Source: a candidate division WOR-1 bacterium RIFOXYB2_FULL_45_9 (GTDB lineage: Bacteria > Margulisbacteria > WOR-1 > O2-12-FULL-45-9 > XYB2-FULL-48-7). From it: a stretch of DNA of 64,000 nucleotides. Location of the stretch: contig MEUD01000001.1 in the NCBI GenBank assembly GCA_001771575.1, positions 832,815 to 896,814 of the forward strand. Reading direction: 5' to 3'. Positions 8,118 through 16,698 of this stretch are shown piece after piece. Below the pieces are notes generated by a model. It saw only the letters and a list, made by a program, of their open reading frames with translations, ran no database searches and was not told the DNA's origin. The position numbers were made by a program, and so were the translations under genes. Within the stretch, counting starts at the first letter, position 1, and every line of letters begins with the position of its first letter.

Positions 8118-9074
8118 TTAAGCTAATTCAGCGCCGCTTAAGGCGTTGCGGTAAAATTGGGCATACTTGTCTTTATCTTTGCCGGCCCGGAGGGCCATCG
8201 CGTCCCGCGGGTGCTGGTTCAGTATCCCGGTGATCATGTGAGGAATGATGTAACCCCATTCGAGCTTTTCCCGCAGAGGGATAAATTCGGTTTCGATCAC
8301 TTCCAATATCGGTTCCAATTTAAACTTGGGGTTCTTTAAAAAAGCGAGAAGAAGCTCCATGGGACAGTTCCCCGCCGCCCTGCCGATCCCAAAGATCGTC
8401 GCGTCAAGATAATTCGCCCCTTTGCGGATCGCTTCGATCGTGTTGCCAAAGCCCAGTTGTTGGTTGTTGTGGCAGTGGATCCCGACTTCGATCCCTTTAG
8501 GATTAAGATATTTCTTGTATAGCGCGACCAGAAAATGGATCTGTTCGGAATAAAGAGCGCCGAAACTGTCGACAATGTAAACCGCCTTGACCGGCACGTC
8601 GGCCAATTGCTTAAGCGCTTCTTCCAGGTCGGGAACCAGAGCGGTCGAGATCGCCATGATATTGATGGTCGTCTCGTAGCCCTTGTCGGCGCAGGCTTTA
8701 ACGTGCTGGATCGCCTTATCGACGTCTTTGACGTAGCAGGCGACCCTGATCATGTCGACGACGCTCTCTTTTTTCGGCCTGATCGCGTCAAGGTCGACCC
8801 GGCCGATATCGATCATCGTCGATATTTTTGACTTTGACTCGATCCCGTCGATCGCTTTTCTGACGTCGGATTCTTCGCAGAACTTCCATTTGCCGTATTT
8901 ATCAGGGGAAAAGAACTTTTTGTCAGCCTGGTAGCCGACCTCAATGTAGTCGACCCCCGCGGCTGAACAGGCGGCATAGACCGCCCGGACAAACTTGTCT
9001 TCAAAATTGCATTCGTTGATTAAGCCGCCGTCGCGGATTGTGCAGTCAAGGACCTTGATTTCTGGTCTGAACAT
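8118..9074 (-). CDS. DRE-TIM metallolyase / HMG-CoA-lyase-like aldolase
   Basis: 318 residues. The opening KVLDCTIRDGG gives the Arg-Asp pair of the DRE-TIM active site, and GIHCHNNQQLG supplies the His-x-His metal ligands at about residues 198-200. Closest general type is the 4-hydroxy-2-oxovalerate aldolase catalytic domain, found singly here without the dehydrogenase partner, so the substrate is uncertain. It follows metH by 7 bases but has its own TATAAT overlapping the metH stop, so it may also be transcribed alone as a leaderless mRNA. Confidence 0.85.
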   Translation of the reverse strand: MFRPEIKVLDCTIRDGGLINECNFEDKFVRAVYAACSAAGVDYIEVGYQADKKFFSPDKYGKWKFCEESDVRKAIDGIESKSKISTMIDIGRVDLDAIRPKKESVVDMIRVACYVKDVDKAIQHVKACADKGYETTINIMAISTALVPDLEEALKQLADVPVKAVYIVDSFGALYSEQIHFLVALYKKYLNPKGIEVGIHCHNNQQLGFGNTIEAIRKGANYLDATIFGIGRAAGNCPMELLLAFLKNPKFKLEPILEVIETEFIPLREKLEWGYIIPHMITGILNQHPRDAMALRAGKDKDKYAQFYRNALSGAELA

Positions 9075-9080
9075 TTATGT

Positions 9081-9086
9081 ATTATA
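9081..9086 (-). promoter_or_regulatory. -10 box of the aldolase gene, overlapping the metH stop
   Basis: TATAAT on the minus strand ends 6 bases before the ATG at 9074. No clear -35. Suggests an internal promoter in the long operon. Confidence 0.4.
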
Positions 9087-11523
9087 CCATTTTGAGCAGA
9101 TGCTTGGCCAGCGCAACCGCCCCGACCGCGTCAGCGCTGTAAAAGGCGCCGATCTCGTCTGCGTAATCGTCGGTCACCACCGCACCGCCGACCATGATCG
9201 GTATATTCAACCCTTCCTTTTTAAGCTCCTTGCCGACCTGCTCCATCTCGACCATCGTCGTCGTCAGGAGAGCGGAAAGACAGATCGCGTTCGGTTTTTC
9301 CCGTTTAGCCGTTTCCAGAATTATTTCCGAAGGAACATCTTTTCCCAGGTCGAGGACCTCAAAACCATGATTCTCCAGCATCATTTTCACGATGTTCTTG
9401 CCGATATCATGGACATCCCCTTTAACCGTCGCCAGCAAAACTTTTCCAACCTTCCTGACCTCGTCTTTGGGAATTTTTTCTTTGCAGATCGCGAAGCCCG
9501 CCTTCATCGCTTCGGCCGAGGCCATGACCTGCGGCAGAAAGATCTTTTTGGCCGAGAAATCTTTGCCGACCTTTTCCATTCCTTTGACCAGCGCCTGATC
9601 GATGATCTTTTGCGGCGTTTCCCCTTTAGCCAATAATTTATTAGTCAGATCAACGACGATCTCGTCGTCCCCTTCGATCACCGCCGCTTCGATCCCCTTA
9701 AGGTTCTCTGGATATTGTTTGATCGCGCTTTCCCCCGTGTCCCGTACCCCGTATCCCGTATCTCCCTTCTCCTCCACCGCCAACTTAAATTCTGCCAATA
9801 ACCTTGTCTTCTCTTTCGCCTTATGTTCCGCCCTATCTCCCGCCATTGCTTCTATTTTTTCGGCAAACTCGATCGCTTCCTTCGTCGCCGGATCGGTAAT
9901 ATCGACGATCCCGGCATCAAGCCCGTTAAGCAGGCAAAGTTTTAAATAGAGATTATTGAGTTTTGAGCGGTTCGGCATTCCGTGCGAGACGTTGCTCACC
10001 CCCAGGATCGTCCTGACACCAAACTTCTGCTTAACGATCGGAATAGCGGCCAAAGTGTCGAGCGCCCCTTTGGTCCCGACCCCAACGGTCATCACCAGAT
10101 TATCAATATAAACTTGGTCGCGCGGGATCCCGACCGCGTCGGTCGCTTTAATAATTTTTTCGGCGATCGCCACTTTCTGCTCGACGGTTTCGGGGATCCC
10201 CTGGTCGTCCAAGACCAGACCGATCAAAGCGGCGCCGTATTTTTTCGCCAGCGGAATAACTGTCTTCAGGCTCTCTTCTTTGCCGTTAACTGAATTGATC
10301 AATCCCCGGCCGCAAAAGGTTTTTAAGCCGGCTTCGATCGCCGCGGGATTCGGGCTATCGATCGACAAAGGCCGCGCTGAAGCGGTCGACGCGATGATCA
10401 CCGCCTGTTTCATCGCCGCCACGTCGTCAATCTTGGCGACCGAAACGTTAACGTCAAGCAGGGTCGCCCCATGCTTGGTCTGGTTCTCCGCTTCCGCCCG
10501 AACAATTTTAAATTTACCAGCCTTGAGCTCTTCCCGGAAGAGTTTCCGTCCGGTCGGGTTGATCTTCTCGCCGACGGCGATAAAACCGTCCGGCGCGATC
10601 ATCTTGGTCCGGCTGGAGAAACGGGTCACGGATAACTGGGTACGGGTAACGGGGACAAGCCCAACCGTTTTTTCTTTCACCGCTTTAATGTGATTGGGGT
10701 TCGTGCCGCAACAGCCGCCAACAATGCTTATCCCAAGTTTAAAGGCTTTGGCCAAATGTTTGGCAAATTCGTCCGGGGTCATTTTGTAGACCGCTTTGCC
10801 ATTCTCTAAGACCGGCATTCCGGCATTCGGCATGATCATGACCGGTAGGTTGGTCACTTTCAACAATCGCTCGGCAACCTTAAGCAGACCCTCTGGTCCG
10901 GCCGAACAGTTCGCCGATAGAATATCGGCCCCTAGCGCCTCCAAAACAACGGCGGCGGCTTCAGGGGTGGTCCCGGAAACGGTCGTCTCCCCTTCGTCAT
11001 AGGTCATGCTGGCAATAACCGGCAGGTTAGTTCCACTTTTCGCCGCGATCAAAGCGGCCCGCATCTCCTGCAAGTCGGAGATCGTCTCCAAACAAAGGAG
11101 ATCAGCCCCGGCATCGGCCAGCGCTTTGGCCTGCTCGGCAAAGGTTTCGACTGCCTGGTCAAAAGTTAACGCCCCCATCGGTTCTAAAAGCTGGCCGATC
11201 GGACCGATCGAGCCGCAGACAAAACCCTTTTCTCCGATCGCCCGGCGGGCCAGTTTGACCGCCGCTTCATTGATCTCTTTAACCTTATCGGCCAAACCAT
11301 ACTCGCCCAGCTTGATCCGGTTAGCACCAAAAGTATTGGTCTCGATGATGTCGGCCCCCGCCTCGGCATAAGCCTTATGGACAGAGTAGACCGCTTCCGG
11401 ATTTTTCAGGTTTTGGGCATCAAAGCAATCGTCCGGCCGGATCCCCCGCTCCATCAGCTGGGTCCCCATGGCGCCGTCAATGATCAGGATCCGCTTTTTA
11501 ATTTCGGCTAAAAATTTATTCAA
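9082..11523 (-). CDS. metH: Cobalamin-dependent methionine synthase without reactivation domain
   Basis: 813 residues; makes methionine from homocysteine and methyl-tetrahydrofolate. Homocysteine domain: GAMGTQLMERG at the start, zinc cysteines in SANCSAGP (about 206) and GGCCGTNP (about 270). Pterin-binding domain about 320-570 (GEKINPTGRK). Cap and B12 domains about 630-813, with the cobalt-ligand motif DVHDIGKNIV near 703. The AdoMet-binding activation domain of E. coli MetH is absent, as in some anaerobes, so a separate reactivation partner or none would be used. Low-complexity inserts lie between domains at 9732-9767 and 10621-10657. The start overlaps rimI by 8 bases. No SAM or cobalamin riboswitch is visible, since the gene is internal to an operon. 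Confidence 0.93.
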   Translation of the reverse strand: MNKFLAEIKKRILIIDGAMGTQLMERGIRPDDCFDAQNLKNPEAVYSVHKAYAEAGADIIETNTFGANRIKLGEYGLADKVKEINEAAVKLARRAIGEKGFVCGSIGPIGQLLEPMGALTFDQAVETFAEQAKALADAGADLLCLETISDLQEMRAALIAAKSGTNLPVIASMTYDEGETTVSGTTPEAAAVVLEALGADILSANCSAGPEGLLKVAERLLKVTNLPVMIMPNAGMPVLENGKAVYKMTPDEFAKHLAKAFKLGISIVGGCCGTNPNHIKAVKEKTVGLVPVTRTQLSVTRFSSRTKMIAPDGFIAVGEKINPTGRKLFREELKAGKFKIVRAEAENQTKHGATLLDVNVSVAKIDDVAAMKQAVIIASTASARPLSIDSPNPAAIEAGLKTFCGRGLINSVNGKEESLKTVIPLAKKYGAALIGLVLDDQGIPETVEQKVAIAEKIIKATDAVGIPRDQVYIDNLVMTVGVGTKGALDTLAAIPIVKQKFGVRTILGVSNVSHGMPNRSKLNNLYLKLCLLNGLDAGIVDITDPATKEAIEFAEKIEAMAGDRAEHKAKEKTRLLAEFKLAVEEKGDTGYGVRDTGESAIKQYPENLKGIEAAVIEGDDEIVVDLTNKLLAKGETPQKIIDQALVKGMEKVGKDFSAKKIFLPQVMASAEAMKAGFAICKEKIPKDEVRKVGKVLLATVKGDVHDIGKNIVKMMLENHGFEVLDLGKDVPSEIILETAKREKPNAICLSALLTTTMVEMEQVGKELKKEGLNIPIMVGGAVVTDDYADEIGAFYSADAVGAVALAKHLLKMV
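9732..9767 (-). repeat. In-frame tandem repeat in metH
   Basis: Coding strand carries GATACGGG-like units (GATACGGG, ATACGGGG, TACGGGA, CACGGGG) translated as GDTGYGVRDTGE in the linker before the cap domain. The tract at 10621-10657 of the same gene contains the reverse-complement type of unit (CCCGTTACCCGTACCC on the coding strand, read as VPVTRTQLSVTR), so one family appears twice in opposite orientation. Confidence 0.55.
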
Positions 11524-11929
11524 ACGGTATCCTCCTCATTACCAGGGCGTCCTCACCGTCTGGATAATAGGCTTTTCTGGTGCTGATCACTTTAAAGCCA
11601 TAGCGCTCATAAACGCCCTTGGCCGTTTCGTTGGAAGTCCTAACTTCCAGAAAAAAGACATCTTCATCGTTTAAAACATGCTGCATCAGCCGCTTAGCGA
11701 TCCCCTGTCCCCGGTATGCCGGGTCAACCGCCATATTAATTATGTGGGTTTCGTCGATGATCTTCTCGATCCCGATGTAACCGACGACCTGGCTCCCTTC
11801 TTTGGCGACCAGATATTTGTGCTCATCTTCGCGAAAGATCGACTCCGGCTTTGGGAACCGGAAACACTTCGCTTCGATCGCCACTACCTGGGCAATATCC
11901 TTCTCCTTCAAGGGAATTATCTCGATCAT
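11516..11929 (-). CDS. rimI: Ribosomal-protein-alanine N-acetyltransferase, GNAT family
   Basis: About 137 residues from the ATG chosen here (MIEIIPLKEKDIAQVV); a TTG six codons upstream is possible but nearer the TsaB stop. GNAT motif A is the RGQGIAKRLMQH segment, and FFLEVRTSNETAKGVYERYGF is the typical RimI ending. Known role: acetylates the N-terminal alanine of ribosomal protein S18. The TsaE-TsaB-RimI order is a very common bacterial arrangement and supports the call. Confidence 0.9.
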   Translation of the reverse strand: MIEIIPLKEKDIAQVVAIEAKCFRFPKPESIFREDEHKYLVAKEGSQVVGYIGIEKIIDETHIINMAVDPAYRGQGIAKRLMQHVLNDEDVFFLEVRTSNETAKGVYERYGFKVISTRKAYYPDGEDALVMRRIPFE

Positions 11930-11950
11930 AAAAAGATTATAACACAACTT

Positions 11951-12613
11951 TTAGTGAGGATATTCACGAATATTGGGGCGGTGCGAGTAATGAGGGGCTA
12001 ACTTCAGCGGATCTTCCAGCCGACCCGCTTTGATCTGTTTGAGCCCCAGACGAGCGACATTTATCCCATAAGGGATCGAATGGATCTCATCGGCGTATAA
12101 AATATTATTTCCAACCAGCCCCTGCTCCCTAAACCCTCGCGAATTGCCAACCAGGTGGATAGTCCCGGTCACCTCTTTTAACTTCGCGACGATCTGGTCC
12201 CTTTTCATTGCCAGATCTTCGGTCAAACGCTGGAGCTCCCCTCCCTTAGCGCTGAACAGAGCAAAATTGTACTCATCGGCCCTGGCATCAAGAACTACCG
12301 CCATGGTCCCGGTAATCTCCGACAGATTATAAGCGATCGCTTCCAGGGTGTTGACCGATGTCAGAGGGATCTTCAGGGCTTGGGCCAGGGTTTTTGCCGC
12401 GGTAACACTCCCCCGCAAACCGGAATATGAGCCCGGTCCAACGGCCACCGCGACCCCTTCGAGCTGTTCCGGCTCGATCCCCGCTTCCTTAACGTAGAAC
12501 ATAATCCTCTCCGATTGAACACCGGCCACGGTCGTCTCCAGCAGAATCCTTCCGTCATCGATCAAGCCGATGCTGACTACTTTAGTCGCGCTGCTAATCC
12601 CGAGGATAGGCAT
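11951..12613 (-). CDS. tsaB: tRNA threonylcarbamoyladenosine biosynthesis protein TsaB
   Basis: 220 residues of the ASKHA fold. It starts MPILGISSATKVVSIGL and carries the diagnostic VGPGSYSGLRGSV segment at about residue 58. It is the inactive partner that dimerises with TsaD in making t6A at position 37 of ANN-decoding tRNAs. TsaE is directly upstream with a 37-base overlap, while TsaD is 40 kb away at 52883. Confidence 0.93.
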   Translation of the reverse strand: MPILGISSATKVVSIGLIDDGRILLETTVAGVQSERIMFYVKEAGIEPEQLEGVAVAVGPGSYSGLRGSVTAAKTLAQALKIPLTSVNTLEAIAYNLSEITGTMAVVLDARADEYNFALFSAKGGELQRLTEDLAMKRDQIVAKLKEVTGTIHLVGNSRGFREQGLVGNNILYADEIHSIPYGINVARLGLKQIKAGRLEDPLKLAPHYSHRPNIREYPH

Positions 12614-13008
12614 ATTTCCCTCTCATTCTCATCGATCAATTTGATCTCGATCGTTTCTCTATTCACTGGTAAAAGTTCCGTCATCCGCTCCGCCCATTCG
12701 ATCAGGCACACTCCGCCCCGCTGAAAATATTCATCGACCCCCAGCTCTTCGATCGAGCCAGGGTCTTCCAGCCGGTAGAGATCGAAATGGTAAAGCGGCA
12801 ATCGTCCTTGATATTCATTGATAATAATGAAGGTTGGCGAGGTGACATAATCATTGACCCCAAATCCCTGGGCGATCCCCTGGATAAGAGTTGTCTTGCC
12901 GGCCCCCAACCCACCCGTCAACGCGACTACCTCATTGGCCCGTAAAACCGCGCCGATCTTTCTGCCAAGTTCAACAGTCTCCTCGGCGCTTCTGGTGATC
13001 GTTTTCAA
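12577..13008 (-). CDS. tsaE: tRNA t6A biosynthesis ATPase TsaE
   Basis: About 143 residues from a TTG start that follows GGTAAG and lies one base beyond the folK stop. An upstream in-frame start would add 34 residues that read antisense-like sequence inside folK and match nothing in the family. Walker A GGLGAGKTTLIQG (about residues 33-45), SPTFIIINEYQGRLPLYHFDLYRL and CLIEWAERM are all TsaE hallmarks. ATPase of the TsaBDE complex. Confidence 0.92.
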   Translation of the reverse strand: MKTITRSAEETVELGRKIGAVLRANEVVALTGGLGAGKTTLIQGIAQGFGVNDYVTSPTFIIINEYQGRLPLYHFDLYRLEDPGSIEELGVDEYFQRGGVCLIEWAERMTELLPVNRETIEIKLIDENEREICLSSGLAARLK

Positions 13009-13009
13009 C

Positions 13010-13621
13010 TTACCAGCGTTCGAAGTCGTCCAGGCTCGCCCCTTTGATCTCTTTAAATCCGGGGAGCTCGTCGTCGTAGGTTTCGCCGTGCTCCGCTTTC
13101 CGCTCGTCATAGATCGCTTCGATCGTCTTCTCCAGGACCGGGTGGATCAGCCGCGGGGCGATCTCTTTTAACGGCTTGAGGACAAAAAGACGCTCGTGCA
13201 TCAGCGCATGCGGCACCTGCAAAGTGTCGTCGGAATAGATCAGATCGTCATATAACAGGATATCAAGGTCCATCGTCCGCGGGCCCCACTCCAGTTCTCT
13301 TTCCCGACCAAGGGCCGCTTCGATCTCCTGGCAGAAATCAAGCAATTTCTGAGGTGAGAGTTTGGTCCTGATCTCGACAGCCGCATTAATAAATTTCGGC
13401 TGTTCGCTCCCCCCCTCCGGTTCGGTCTCATAATTGGTGGAGCGCTTCGTCACCTGAATGCTTGGGTTCTTCTCCAGCAAGAAGACTGCCTGTTCGACAA
13501 ACTCTTCACGGTCCCCCACATTTGACCCAAGACCTAAATACGCGGTCACCAATCCACTCTTTTTAACCGCTTTTTTTTCTTTTTTCGCCGGAGCCGCCTT
13601 TTTTACCTTTTTCCTGGCCAT
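13010..13621 (-). CDS. folK: 2-amino-4-hydroxy-6-hydroxymethyldihydropteridine pyrophosphokinase
   Basis: 203 residues; transfers pyrophosphate to 6-hydroxymethyl-dihydropterin in folate synthesis. Core motifs: AYLGLGSNVGDRE, FINAAVEI, EAALGRERELEWGPRTMDLDILLYDD and HPRM-equivalent VPHALMHERLFVLKPL. It has a lysine/alanine-rich N-terminal extension of about 22 residues and a C-terminal tail of about 35 residues beyond the usual 160-residue enzyme. The downstream TsaE start is immediately adjacent, and folP lies 1 base upstream. Confidence 0.94.
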   Translation of the reverse strand: MARKKVKKAAPAKKEKKAVKKSGLVTAYLGLGSNVGDREEFVEQAVFLLEKNPSIQVTKRSTNYETEPEGGSEQPKFINAAVEIRTKLSPQKLLDFCQEIEAALGRERELEWGPRTMDLDILLYDDLIYSDDTLQVPHALMHERLFVLKPLKEIAPRLIHPVLEKTIEAIYDERKAEHGETYDDELPGFKEIKGASLDDFERW

Positions 13622-13622
13622 A

Positions 13623-14810
13623 TCAAATCCTCCTCACGATCGCGTCCGTCATCTTGATCACCTGTTTTATTTCCGAGACATCATGGACCCTGATAATATC
13701 AGCCCCATTTTGGACCGCCAAAGCAACAGCCGCCGCCGTGCCAAACAAACGCTCTCCCACCGGCTTATCCAGGACCTGCCCGATCATCGATTTGCGCGAC
13801 GGTCCGACCAGCAGGGGGAGTCCAAAACATTTGAGCTCTTTAAGCCTTCTGACAATCTCAATATTATGTTCGAGCCGCTTGCCAAAACCAAGACCGGGAT
13901 CGATCACAAATTTATCAGGTAGTATACCAGCATTTGACCCGATTTCAATACTCTCTTCCAAAAAAGAAGCAATCTCTCCCATCAGGTCATGATATTTGGG
14001 ATTTTTTTGCATCCCGGCCGGGCTCCCTTGAGCGTGCATGACGCAAACCGGGACCCGATATCCAGCGACCGTCGCCGCCATTTTCCGGTCGTGGCGCAGG
14101 CCGCTGACATCGTTGACCATCTCGGCCCCCGCTTCCAACGCCGCCCGGGCGACTTCCGCCTTCCGGGTGTCTATCGACATGAGAATTTTCCCGGTAAGCC
14201 GCCTGATCACCGGGACGACCCGGGAGATCTCCTCGCTTGCCGGAACGGTCCGCGCTCCCGGCCTGGTCGATTCTCCACCGATATCAACAATATCAGCTCC
14301 CGCGGCCTGGAGCTCAAGCGCCCGCTCGGCCGCCGCTTCTGGAGAATAGAAATTGCCACCGTCAGAAAATGAATCCGGGGTAACATTGACGATCCCCATA
14401 ATATAAGTCCGTCGCCCAAAATGCCAGCTCTTTTTACCGATCTCAAGGGAACGCGAAACGGCGCCGGTTTTGGCCAGAAGGGCTTCGATGCCTGACCCAA
14501 CCCCCGGGAGGCCAAACTGATGGGCCTTGAGCTTTTTGGCGAGAGCCAGTAATTGGCGAATGGTCCCGCAAACGATCACTTCGGTCGTTTTGACCGAATG
14601 ATCGATCGATCCATAAGCGGTCGCCACCTCCGCGCCAAATGATAGGGCCTCTTGTTTCAAAATATTGGCAGCTACGGGGCGAAGAGCATAAACCTTAATC
14701 GCGCGAAAAACCGCTTTGCCGGACATCAGCTTGATCCCGGCCGGGTCGACCCCAATAGCCGACATCTCCCTGGCCGCGTCACCTATATTATTGATCTCAA
14801 TAATTCTCAT
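13623..14810 (-). CDS. folP: Dihydropteroate synthase with an N-terminal extension
   Basis: 395 residues. The catalytic DHPS domain starts near 135 with YIMGIVNVTPDSFSDGG, then ESTRPGA, DPGLGFGKRLEHN, GPSRKSMIG and a final IIRVHDV. It joins pterin pyrophosphate with p-aminobenzoate, next to FolK, whose product it uses. The extra 130 residues at the N-terminus (MRIIEINNIGDAAREMSAIGVD onward) are a domain also seen in some clostridial and archaeal-type DHPS proteins; its role is unknown. It overlaps tilS by 4 bases. Confidence 0.92.
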   Translation of the reverse strand: MRIIEINNIGDAAREMSAIGVDPAGIKLMSGKAVFRAIKVYALRPVAANILKQEALSFGAEVATAYGSIDHSVKTTEVIVCGTIRQLLALAKKLKAHQFGLPGVGSGIEALLAKTGAVSRSLEIGKKSWHFGRRTYIMGIVNVTPDSFSDGGNFYSPEAAAERALELQAAGADIVDIGGESTRPGARTVPASEEISRVVPVIRRLTGKILMSIDTRKAEVARAALEAGAEMVNDVSGLRHDRKMAATVAGYRVPVCVMHAQGSPAGMQKNPKYHDLMGEIASFLEESIEIGSNAGILPDKFVIDPGLGFGKRLEHNIEIVRRLKELKCFGLPLLVGPSRKSMIGQVLDKPVGERLFGTAAAVALAVQNGADIIRVHDVSEIKQVIKMTDAIVRRI

Positions 14811-16183
14811 GATTTAATAAGTTCAAATTTGACGATCCGCCGGGTATTGGGGGTCACTTTTGACCGATCATCCAGCCTCAAACCTCCCAGCCAAATGATC
14901 CGCCCAGCGCTTTCAAAAACCGGAACGGCGTCCCGGTCGTCCTGCGGGACCTTTTCATCGACAAAAAAATCTTGCAGTTTTTTGGTCCCGGAAAGACCGA
15001 TCGGCTGGAAGCGGTCACCGGGAAGCTTATTCCTAACAATAATATCGCGGCCAAGCGTCTCCTGGTCGATAAAAGCGGTCTTCGGCCCGGTTTGCCCCAG
15101 CTTTTCCCCCTCAGAAACCCTGACCTTCAACCCGATCTCCGGAATAACCGTCTCTCCGGGAATGGAGACCGCGTAGCGAAAAGGCTCGATCTTCGCTTTT
15201 TTCAGGCGCTCCCGGCTGACGGTCAAAACTGTGCCGTTGCCAAAAACAAAGATCCCGTCCGGCAAATGAAGCTCCCATTTCTCCTTCGCTCCGATCTTAT
15301 CAATTATCGAGCGAACATGGTCAAAAGTAAGCTGGTTCAGGTCCCCTTTGACCTTTTCGATCGCCAGACGAAGCAAATGCCGCTTGATCGCCAGAGGATA
15401 CTCTTGAAGTTTTTTCAGATCCAGCTCAACCTTCCCTTCCCCTTCTTCCAGGATCAGCCTGGAGATCACTTCTTCCGTTTCGTTCTCAAGATAATATCGG
15501 TCCTCATTGAGCATTAAGACCGTCTGAATGAGGATATCTTTAATGTTCATGTTGTAAAGCTTAAGCTGGGGAACAAGCTTCAGGCGAATGCTATTGCGCA
15601 TATACTTTGATTCATAATTGGTGTAATCGCGCCGGGGGATGATCTTCAAAGCGCTGACGTAATCTTCAACCTCGCGCCGCCAAACCTTGATCAGCGGCCT
15701 AACGATCCGACCCCGCCGGGCCGGGATACTGCAGAGTCCTTTAAGTCCGGAGCCGCGCAAAAGACGCATCAAAAAAGTCTCGATATTATCTTCAGCGGTG
15801 TGGCCGACCGCGATCTTCCGGGCGCCGATCTTGTCCGCCAGGCGCTCAAAGAACTCATAACGGGCGATCCTGGCCGCTTCTTCGATCCCCCGCCGCTCCG
15901 CCGCCGCCAGCGCCGCCACATCGCGCGATTCAACACTGATCGGCAAACCCATTTTCTGCGCCAAGCCTTCGACAAAGCGGAGATCAAGCTCGGCGTCGTT
16001 CTTGCGAAGCATATGATTAAGATGAGCGACGTGCAGAGAAATGCCCAGCTTATCTTTGTGGTCATTAAGCAGGCTTAAAAGGGCACAGGAATCCGGCCCG
16101 CCGGAAACGGCGACTAAGACCATCTCCCCCGGTAAAAACATTTGGTATTCAGCGATCGCGTCAAGAAAACTTTCCTTGATCAT
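14807..16183 (-). CDS. tilS: tRNA(Ile)-lysidine synthase
   Basis: 458 residues. PP-loop AVSGGPDSCALL at about 25-36, the HLNHMLR stretch and GHTAEDNIETFLMRLLRG are typical TilS active-site elements. The C-terminal TilS domain is present (NKLPGDRFQPIGLSGTKKLQDFF near 385). It converts C34 of tRNA-Ile(CAU) to lysidine so that it reads AUA. First or second gene of the long folate/tRNA-modification run. Confidence 0.94.
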   Translation of the reverse strand: MIKESFLDAIAEYQMFLPGEMVLVAVSGGPDSCALLSLLNDHKDKLGISLHVAHLNHMLRKNDAELDLRFVEGLAQKMGLPISVESRDVAALAAAERRGIEEAARIARYEFFERLADKIGARKIAVGHTAEDNIETFLMRLLRGSGLKGLCSIPARRGRIVRPLIKVWRREVEDYVSALKIIPRRDYTNYESKYMRNSIRLKLVPQLKLYNMNIKDILIQTVLMLNEDRYYLENETEEVISRLILEEGEGKVELDLKKLQEYPLAIKRHLLRLAIEKVKGDLNQLTFDHVRSIIDKIGAKEKWELHLPDGIFVFGNGTVLTVSRERLKKAKIEPFRYAVSIPGETVIPEIGLKVRVSEGEKLGQTGPKTAFIDQETLGRDIIVRNKLPGDRFQPIGLSGTKKLQDFFVDEKVPQDDRDAVPVFESAGRIIWLGGLRLDDRSKVTPNTRRIVKFELIKS

Positions 16184-16198
16184 TTCCCGCCACCTTAA

Positions 16199-16501
16199 TT
16201 AATGAGGTATGGTAAAAGAGATGCCCCGATAACACCGACCGGAACAATACGCGGCATAGAGAAAAGAAGCGGCCCCGACGGAAAATTCAACCGCTTCCAA
16301 GTGAGGGATGTATTTAAACGACCAGATCACGTTGATCCCCAGCCTTACGGCAAAAAATACGATAAAGATCATCGTCCAAAGCGTAAGCGCCTGACGAACA
16401 TGAACGCCTAGTTGGGTGTTCCCGCGGCAATCAAGCAATCCCAGATAGATCGCCGGGATCCAGGTCAAATAACAAATTGCCGCCAATTTTTTTTCTCTCA
16501 T
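16199..16501 (-). CDS. Small membrane protein, DUF4870-like
   Basis: 100 residues with three predicted membrane helices (about 8-25, 40-60, 70-88). The layout (KLAAICYLTWIPAIYLG, then HVRQALTLWTMIFIV) resembles the DUF4870/Tic20-like small membrane proteins, but I cannot assign a function. It lies 15 bases upstream of tilS and just after tRNA-Met, all on the minus strand. Confidence 0.7.
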   Translation of the reverse strand: MREKKLAAICYLTWIPAIYLGLLDCRGNTQLGVHVRQALTLWTMIFIVFFAVRLGINVIWSFKYIPHLEAVEFSVGAASFLYAAYCSGRCYRGISFTIPH

Positions 16502-16517
16502 TATCAGTAAATATTAA

Positions 16518-16591
16518 TGCCGGGGGCCAGGATCGAACTGGCGACCTAGGGCTTATGAGTCCCTCGCTCTAACCAACTGAGCTACCCCGGC
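16518..16591 (-). tRNA. tRNA-Met(CAT)
   Basis: 74 nucleotides fold as a standard cloverleaf: acceptor GCCGGGG/CCCCGGC, D-arm with GCTCAGTTGGTTAGAGC, anticodon loop CTCATAA, T-arm GCCAG-TTCGATC-CTGGC, discriminator A, no encoded CCA. CAT can be elongator Met or lysidine-modified Ile; the sequence alone does not settle this, and TilS, which would act on the Ile type, is encoded just downstream. Confidence 0.93.
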
Positions 16592-16698
16592 CGGGGTTTA
16601 CCGTCACTATTTAGGATAACATACCCATATTTTTATTGCAATCGGCCGGTTGCGGTGTTAAAATAGCTTTCGATAAACTTCGCGAGGGAGGGGCTACT

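Noticed and set aside
9082-11947. A SAM or cobalamin riboswitch controlling metH
   Set aside because: metH starts inside the end of rimI, and no conserved riboswitch core is seen upstream of the operon segments.
12577-13110. Longer TsaE start 34 codons upstream
   Set aside because: The added residues lie inside folK, have no family match, and the TTG at 13008 has better spacing.
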